From Planctomycetota bacterium (GTDB lineage Bacteria; Planctomycetota; Phycisphaerae; Phycisphaerales; SM1A02), in contig JACNLR010000049.1 in assembly GCA_014381385.1 (NCBI GenBank), positions 1 through 9,619 of the forward strand: DNA of 9,619 bases, written 5' to 3'. The notes below the pieces were generated by a model. It did not search any database and was not told the origin of the DNA. It saw nothing but the letters and a program-made list of their open reading frames with translations. The first letter of the stretch is position 1, and the number at the start of each line of letters is the position of its first letter. Position numbers and translations under genes: made by a program. Positions 7,901 to 9,619 of the stretch are shown in pieces.

Positions 7901-9619
7901 ACTAAGACATCAGCAGTTGGGCTAGGCACGCCTGAAGCAACTTTATAAAGTTCGATACCGCTGAGGAATGATCGCCATGCAGTTTGAGTTGCAATTTCTA
8001 TCAACAGGTTCGAGCCGCCAACTACATCAATTTCAAACTCAGCCGCATACGCAGCGAACCGACCGACTGCGTCGAACACGTCAATATCACTAAGAACAAG
8101 AGACTCTTGTGCATAGACATCCATGACACGATACCCAGAAGCTACATTATCTAATTCAGCCCAGTGCAGACGGACATGATATGTTCCATCTTCAACTGGC
8201 AAGAAATATGAGACTGATTCTGTCCCAGATCCATAGTTTTGTGTTTGGTATACGGATTGCGGCGCAGCATCTGAAACTCCACTTGTGTCAATCACTTCAT
8301 TCGTTGAAGTGCTGTAGTAGTTGTCAGCATAAAACGCGTCATAGAGCCAGCGGTTTTCTGCATTCTCGCCACCCACATTGATAAGTCCAAGAAGATCCCA
8401 TTCGCCTAGACCTGCTGTCACCCAAGTTACCTCTGTTGGTACATCAAGTTCTAACAAATCACCTCCGTTTGGTGTCAGAACTTGCACGAGTTGGGCGGCA
8501 CTCTCTGTGGCTTCATTTGTGTTACCAAAGGCGCCAAGATTGGCTCTGTTGCCGTTATTTCCTAATTCATAAATCCACCATGTATGTAGACCACCTTGAT
8601 CGATGGCAATCGAACCACTTTGCAGATGGAAATTATCATCTGCACCATAGTCCACACCCTCGACAACGCCCAACAAACCATCAGCGCCTTCTGGTAAAAC
8701 AAACTGAGGATCACCAACAATACTATTTGCATCTTGAGACGAAGCAGATCGCCATTCTTCAATCGATTCTACATTGCCTTGCCAGTATCCCGCGTTTGCA
8801 CCTCCTGCAACTTCAATCAAGTTGTAATTTGAGTCAAAACCAGACTGACTATTATCGTCAACGTAGATACCAAACCCTCCGTTAACGATGATGATGTTGT
8901 TTCGAAGCACAAAGTTTTCTGTACTCCCCATGACATCAATCGCTCGACCGGTTTGCTGGATAATTGTATTGTTCTCAACGGTAAGGACTGAAGAGTTGTT
9001 ACCATCAACACGAATACCTGCAACAACATTGTTGTACACAACATTGTTTGCAATTTTTTCTGAACTACCCCCTAGGCTAACATGGATTCCTACGTCGTTT
9101 TGATACACCATGTTCCCAGAGACGCTATATACACTCGAGCCTGTTGCGAAGAGACCAATATCAAGGTTGCCCCAAATTCTATTTCCAGTTGCAATTGCGG
9201 TGTCCGCAAGATAGAGACCACGCACACTAGTTCCGTGGATTACGTTCTCATTTACAACAGAATTTCCTCTTGCATCAATACCCTCGCTACCACCTGAAAC
9301 ATCATTCATTTCAATCAAGGCGTTCCTTGAATATATTGATTCATAATACACACCTGCACCATCCGTCATGTAAACAGTGTTATATGTTGCCTCAATTCCA
9401 AACCACCCTTGTTCGGGTGCGTCAGTCGAATAGAGATATAAATTTCTTCCACCGTTGTTGTAGATCGTGCTTGCAGTGACGACAACGGTTTTAAGTTCGG
9501 TTACATCTGAATAATTCTCAACTTGTATTCCGTTATCTGAGTTTTCATATACAGTCACTCCTGAAATATCCCCGTAACCCCTGATGTACATGCCGTTGTC
9601 GATGTTAGAGAAATACGAA
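1978..9619 (-). CDS. Giant modular secreted beta-helix/malectin/dockerin protein (5' partial)
   Basis: The frame stays open to the right edge, so the Met at 9591 is internal and the N-terminus is missing. Domains in order by window position: beta-helix A (9619 to about 8520, partial); Ig-like SPNGGE domain (about 8490-7725) carrying a malectin-like domain (about 8394-7945); beta-helix B (about 7719-6045); a second Ig/malectin unit (about 6015-5248, malectin 5919-5465); beta-helix C (5247-3640); nidogen-like sandwich (about 3550-3026); SbsA-type Ig-like domain starting TPPTIIGTDPSG (about 2970-2580); another Ig-like domain (about 2577-2190); C-terminal dockerin (about 2165-1981). Helices show NNxxxGI rungs, the DPQFV...DDNFHLQSGSIAID motif and a RANLGAFGNT cap. 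Malectin units show INxGG, APxSVYQ, GTYxxRLHWAEL, RVMDV and SGIELYKV. I see no cysteine and about eight lysines; the protein is acidic. It is probably exported and calcium-stabilised, binding glycans at the surface or outside the cell. No catalytic motif of a polysaccharide lyase was recognised, so an enzymatic role is not claimed. Confidence 0.93.
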   Translation of the reverse strand, partial: SYFSNIDNGMYIRGYGDISGVTVYENSDNGIQVENYSDVTELKTVVVTASTIYNNGGRNLYLYSTDAPEQGWFGIEATYNTVYMTDGAGVYYESIYSRNALIEMNDVSGGSEGIDARGNSVVNENVIHGTSVRGLYLADTAIATGNRIWGNLDIGLFATGSSVYSVSGNMVYQNDVGIHVSLGGSSEKIANNVVYNNVVAGIRVDGNNSSVLTVENNTIIQQTGRAIDVMGSTENFVLRNNIIIVNGGFGIYVDDNSQSGFDSNYNLIEVAGGANAGYWQGNVESIEEWRSASSQDANSIVGDPQFVLPEGADGLLGVVEGVDYGADDNFHLQSGSIAIDQGGLHTWWIYELGNNGNRANLGAFGNTNEATESAAQLVQVLTPNGGDLLELDVPTEVTWVTAGLGEWDLLGLINVGGENAENRWLYDAFYADNYYSTSTNEVIDTSGVSDAAPQSVYQTQNYGSGTESVSYFLPVEDGTYHVRLHWAELDNVASGYRVMDVYAQESLVLSDIDVFDAVGRFAAYAAEFEIDVVGGSNLLIEIATQTAWRSFLSGIELYKVASGVPSPTADVLVSENGGATWSTVVQGTSIDRFGMGAATWTPANATENGLLQIMGVESGTSDQSDATFSVLAPSTEYYINDGSTDFDVYTSAIGEASNDGRSAVTPMASLSALLAAYDFDLGDTIYVDSGTYALTGNIVIDSDDAGVTIIGAAASESATENSVSLFDRGNSSSGQNVIEIDNADEVTLSHLSITGGYEGIHGNFATALTLNELQVYANAYRGVSLNASSADLTITGGSFYNNTNDGIYTESSATISFVNVYENGDEGIELYHQSSTPELDRWGDVTNTTVYNNNGDGIYVRGYASYESGLVISVHDNEVYDNTSRGLYLYTSTDPVGNWFQVVARDNVVSNSDLNSYYEVVYARGALVQNNDISGGSESLDAYADSLIIDNVIHESGTRGVYLRDSAVLVDNRIWGHNGYGVITSGGEVSIESNQIYNNTIGVHGYLNYSPITIANNIVYNNTQVGIQLDGSSNANPIVIQNTLYQTTGRAIDVVGNSENILLRNNIMIIEGGYGIYVDNDSQTSFNSDYNLITVSDGAYAGYWQGSRVTLSDWQAASVQDAHSIVGDPQFVLPAGDDGLLGVVEGVDYGADDNFHLQSGSIAVDQGDPNSWWIYEEGANGNRANLGAYGNTSEATQSSAEVVQLLSPNGGERFELDVVTDVTLQTAGLGEWDLLGLINAGGEASGNRWLEDAFYENYYNTTDTQESIDLSGVVDAAPESVYQAMRQGDTTTPLSYYMPVIDGTYRIRLHWAELSYVSAGSRVMDVFAQGGIVVGDIDVFAAVGQYAAYAVEFDITVTDNQGISLEIGTQTSWRPFVSGIELYKVATGATNPTLNLSLSNDGGAWETMAENISIDRYGSATTTWVPVSLTDAGLLQATHVLGGVSDVSDAAFRVLASSTEFYVNDASLANDVYTSAVGNNVNDGHTVATPMASLAALLAVYDLGAGDTVYVDTGVYDVTSNILVLQGDAGVTIIGASASSSASDMTVTTFDRSNGETGQFVIELNNTDDVTISGVSLIGGYYGLYLEAATNVILVDLDVQGNSFDGLFADSMSSDLTLETGAYHDNGNDGVHVESSATVQGVSAYNNVKYGLDIYHSWSTTDNDRWAVISNNTVYGNSDTGVRARSWSDSTNGLVMYVTDNNVYNNGYREMYLSAGTTPTNDWFGLVASANTVSTGTDSYYESTYLFNSLFTGNDVGGGSEGIEANGNSVVRDNVIHESAGRGLYVRSGSIATGNRIWGHANEGIWSQSNNTLIEGNVVYGNAVGIHGVMTYTPVMIRSNVVYGNTDAGIRIDGSTYEGYTVSNNTIYQTTGRAIDVLGDTQNLILRNNIIVAEGGYGIYVDDDSQVGFDSDYNLFTIAGSASAGYWSGDQTDLASWTAAANSQDIYSIAGDPQFVSITGADGIMGVLEGVDHGRDDNFQVLAGSVAIDSGDQWAAPMTDFFGRARFDDVGTVNTGSDIYNETQLGSSDWAAVGDAMNWRSVNSSWTLDFAEDFIFPFAGESWTSVRVSSNGFLQFGEYSDASDFDNSAEAMSEYIRIAPLWDNLRTNLTGDDIFVDQSVGGEVTIRWDASLNEDQSDVHIAVTLYSDGQFTFHYGAGNAGLTPTVGYSSGDYGYYNLSMYDGVADLANVDSVHFGLVAGYADIGAFEFTGDSNDTTPPTIIGTDPSGIHDGTVIGGGVNEIVVTFSEQLDAIEAAAAGNYDLRNSGDNGVFGDGDDDVISLVPIYVIGESTVMLQLSDPVLEGDYRLTIYGNSGRALRDLAGNKLDGDGDGIAGGDYQRFFEVDTAPAITDVTFNNGLEQRSNTSLIELTFDEATNIDVLIANGSILDAVQLVRTTHGGGTVKLTTAHFAWNKATNTISIDLTNDGFGGSGETMLSDARYALHIDTTMITDSAGNVMEDTDGTQDGTLVIDRSSNAESQDLFRLAGDANGDAVVNEIDLAILQAAYLFAPNSDEWDENADLNGDGTINVFDAWLLAWNYGNDLDE
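1981..2165 (-). other. Dockerin domain of the giant protein
   Basis: Two canonical calcium loops, GDANGDAVVNEID and ADLNGDGTINVFD, both keep D-N-D-N-D at positions 1, 3, 5, 9 and 12, each followed by a helix. They are separated by a short linker (FAPNSDEWDEN). Dockerin type I domains bind cohesins in cellulosomes; in planctomycetes the partner is usually unknown. The last residues, NDLDE, are translated from the bases that overlap the next gene. Confidence 0.85.
1995..1998 (-). promoter_or_regulatory. Ribosome binding site of the cohesin-like gene
   Basis: GGAA on the minus strand lies 9 bases before the ATG at 1983-1985, within the last codons of the giant gene. It favours the start that gives the shorter signal peptide. 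Stop and start overlap as ATGAATAA, so terminating ribosomes could reinitiate here. Confidence 0.5.
3026..3550 (-). other. Nidogen-like domain inserted in beta-helix C cap
   Basis: The segment reads FIFPFAGESWTSVRVSSNG, FLQFGEYSD, IRIAPLWDNL, GEVTIRWDAS, VTLYSDGQFTFHYG, then PTVGYSSGDYG. This order is typical of the nidogen-like beta-sandwich found in bacterial secreted proteins. It is preceded by FFGRARFDDVGTVNTG and followed by GYADIGAFEF, which in related planctomycete beta-helix proteins are usually close together as one C-cap motif. Confidence 0.6.
3640..5247 (-). repeat. Module C: third beta-helix, shortened copy
   Basis: It begins STEFYVND and runs through the same landmarks as modules A and B (GDTVYVDTG, GVTIIGA, DNVIHES, GNRIWGH, QTTGRAIDV, LRNNIIV, GYGIYVDDDSQ, GDPQFV). 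After the DSGD motif it departs and lacks the Ig/malectin unit. The shared AACAATACTA-like landmark is at 3769, which is 2,472 bases from the copy in module B. Confidence 0.9.
5248..7719 (-). repeat. Module B: complete 824-residue module
   Basis: The module runs from STEYYIND to the residue before STEFYVND and is 2,472 bases long. It is the only complete copy in the window. Order: helix N-cap (NDGRSAVTPMASLSALLAAYD), beta-helix, RANLGAYGNT cap, Ig-like first half (LSPNGGERFEL), malectin-like domain (about 5919-5465), Ig-like second half (LSNDGGAWETM ... VSDAAFRVLA). Confidence 0.92.
5465..5919 (-). other. Malectin-like domain, module B
   Basis: The domain starts LLGLINAGGEASGNRW and ends FVSGIELYKV. 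The core shows APESVYQAMR, PVIDGTYRIRLHWAEL, GSRVMDVFAQ and DIDVFAAVGQ. Malectin domains bind glucose-containing or related oligosaccharides in characterised members. The specificity here cannot be read from the sequence. Confidence 0.8.
7720..9619 (-). repeat. Module A: 5'-truncated by the window edge
   Basis: It aligns with module B from the rung YIRGYGDI onward (compare YVRGYASY in B) through DVSGGSEGID, GNRIWG, QQTGRAIDV, LRNNIII, GDPQFVLP, the RANLGAFGNT cap, LTPNGGD, malectin and SENGGATW. The offset to module B is 2,475 bases at two checked landmarks (8612 to 6137; 8716 to 6241). More modules may lie to the right. Confidence 0.88.
7945..8394 (-). other. Malectin-like domain, module A
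   Basis: The domain starts LLGLINVGGENAENRW and ends FLSGIELYKV. The core shows APQSVYQTQN, PVEDGTYHVRLHWAEL, GYRVMDVYAQ and DIDVFDAVGR. It is interposed between VTWVTAG and VLVSENGGATW, the two halves of one Ig-like domain. Confidence 0.8.

Noticed and set aside
8562..8762. Similar minus-strand out-of-frame open frames at 8562-8762, 6126-6329 and 3705-3893
   Set aside because: They are shadows of the real frame. They recur only because the modules are repeated at the DNA level.
8436..8885. His/Gln-rich plus-strand open frame of 149 codons
   Set aside because: It is antisense to conserved modules, with a similar shadow at 5994-6287, and has atypical His/Gln-rich composition.
9589..9591. Met as the start of the giant protein
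   Set aside because: The frame is open to the window edge (residues such as YFSNIDNG precede it) and the Met aligns with the middle of a beta-helix in module B.
3640..9619. CRISPR array or short tandem DNA repeats
   Set aside because: Repetition has a period near 2,475 bases and is protein coding; there are no short direct repeats with regular unique spacers.
3640..9619. Polysaccharide lyase or hydrolase assignment for the beta-helices
   Set aside because: The fold is shared with such enzymes, but I could not identify a catalytic residue set, and the rung pattern is also common in non-enzymatic surface proteins.

Overview
The window looks like part of the chromosome of a marine Planctomycetota bacterium, most likely of the Phycisphaerae type. 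This is inferred from three things: a giant secreted, acidic, beta-helix-rich protein ending in a dockerin-like domain; a small secreted protein ending in two calcium-loop repeats with the W-G-P-C signature common in Phycisphaerae; and moderate-to-low GC. No rRNA or other marker gene is present, so the placement is tentative. All four supported genes lie on the minus strand and are read from right to left. They are packed almost without gaps, and no stretch over 300 bases lacks a gene.

Right edge to 1978: the 3' part of a giant gene, at least 2,546 codons visible, with its start beyond the window. It encodes tandem modules of about 824-825 residues. Each full module is a right-handed parallel beta-helix, a beta-helix C-cap, and an Ig-like domain (SPNGGE type) that carries an inserted malectin-like carbohydrate-binding domain. 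The last module has only the beta-helix, whose C-cap is split by a nidogen-like beta-sandwich. Two further Ig-like domains and a canonical two-loop dockerin close the protein.

1985-1254: a 243-residue secreted protein overlapping the giant gene by 8 bases. It has a signal peptide, a cohesin-like beta-sandwich and a cysteine-containing dockerin-like tail. With the giant gene it may form a cell-surface or extracellular scaffold-type pair, although binding between them is only a hypothesis.

1199-777 and 780-76: atpC (ATP synthase epsilon subunit) and scpB (condensin accessory subunit), joined by a 4-base ATGA overlap. Both are housekeeping genes. atpC sits here without atpD directly upstream, so the ATP synthase operon is either split or interrupted in this genome. 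A bidirectional hairpin terminator overlaps the scpB stop codon. The extreme left 50 bases hold a second hairpin with the same arm sequence, possibly the edge of a small repeat element.

The most interesting material is the modular architecture of the giant protein (nested domains, three-fold long-period repetition, a patch of near-identical DNA between modules, no cysteine) and its overlap with a cohesin-like/dockerin-like partner gene.
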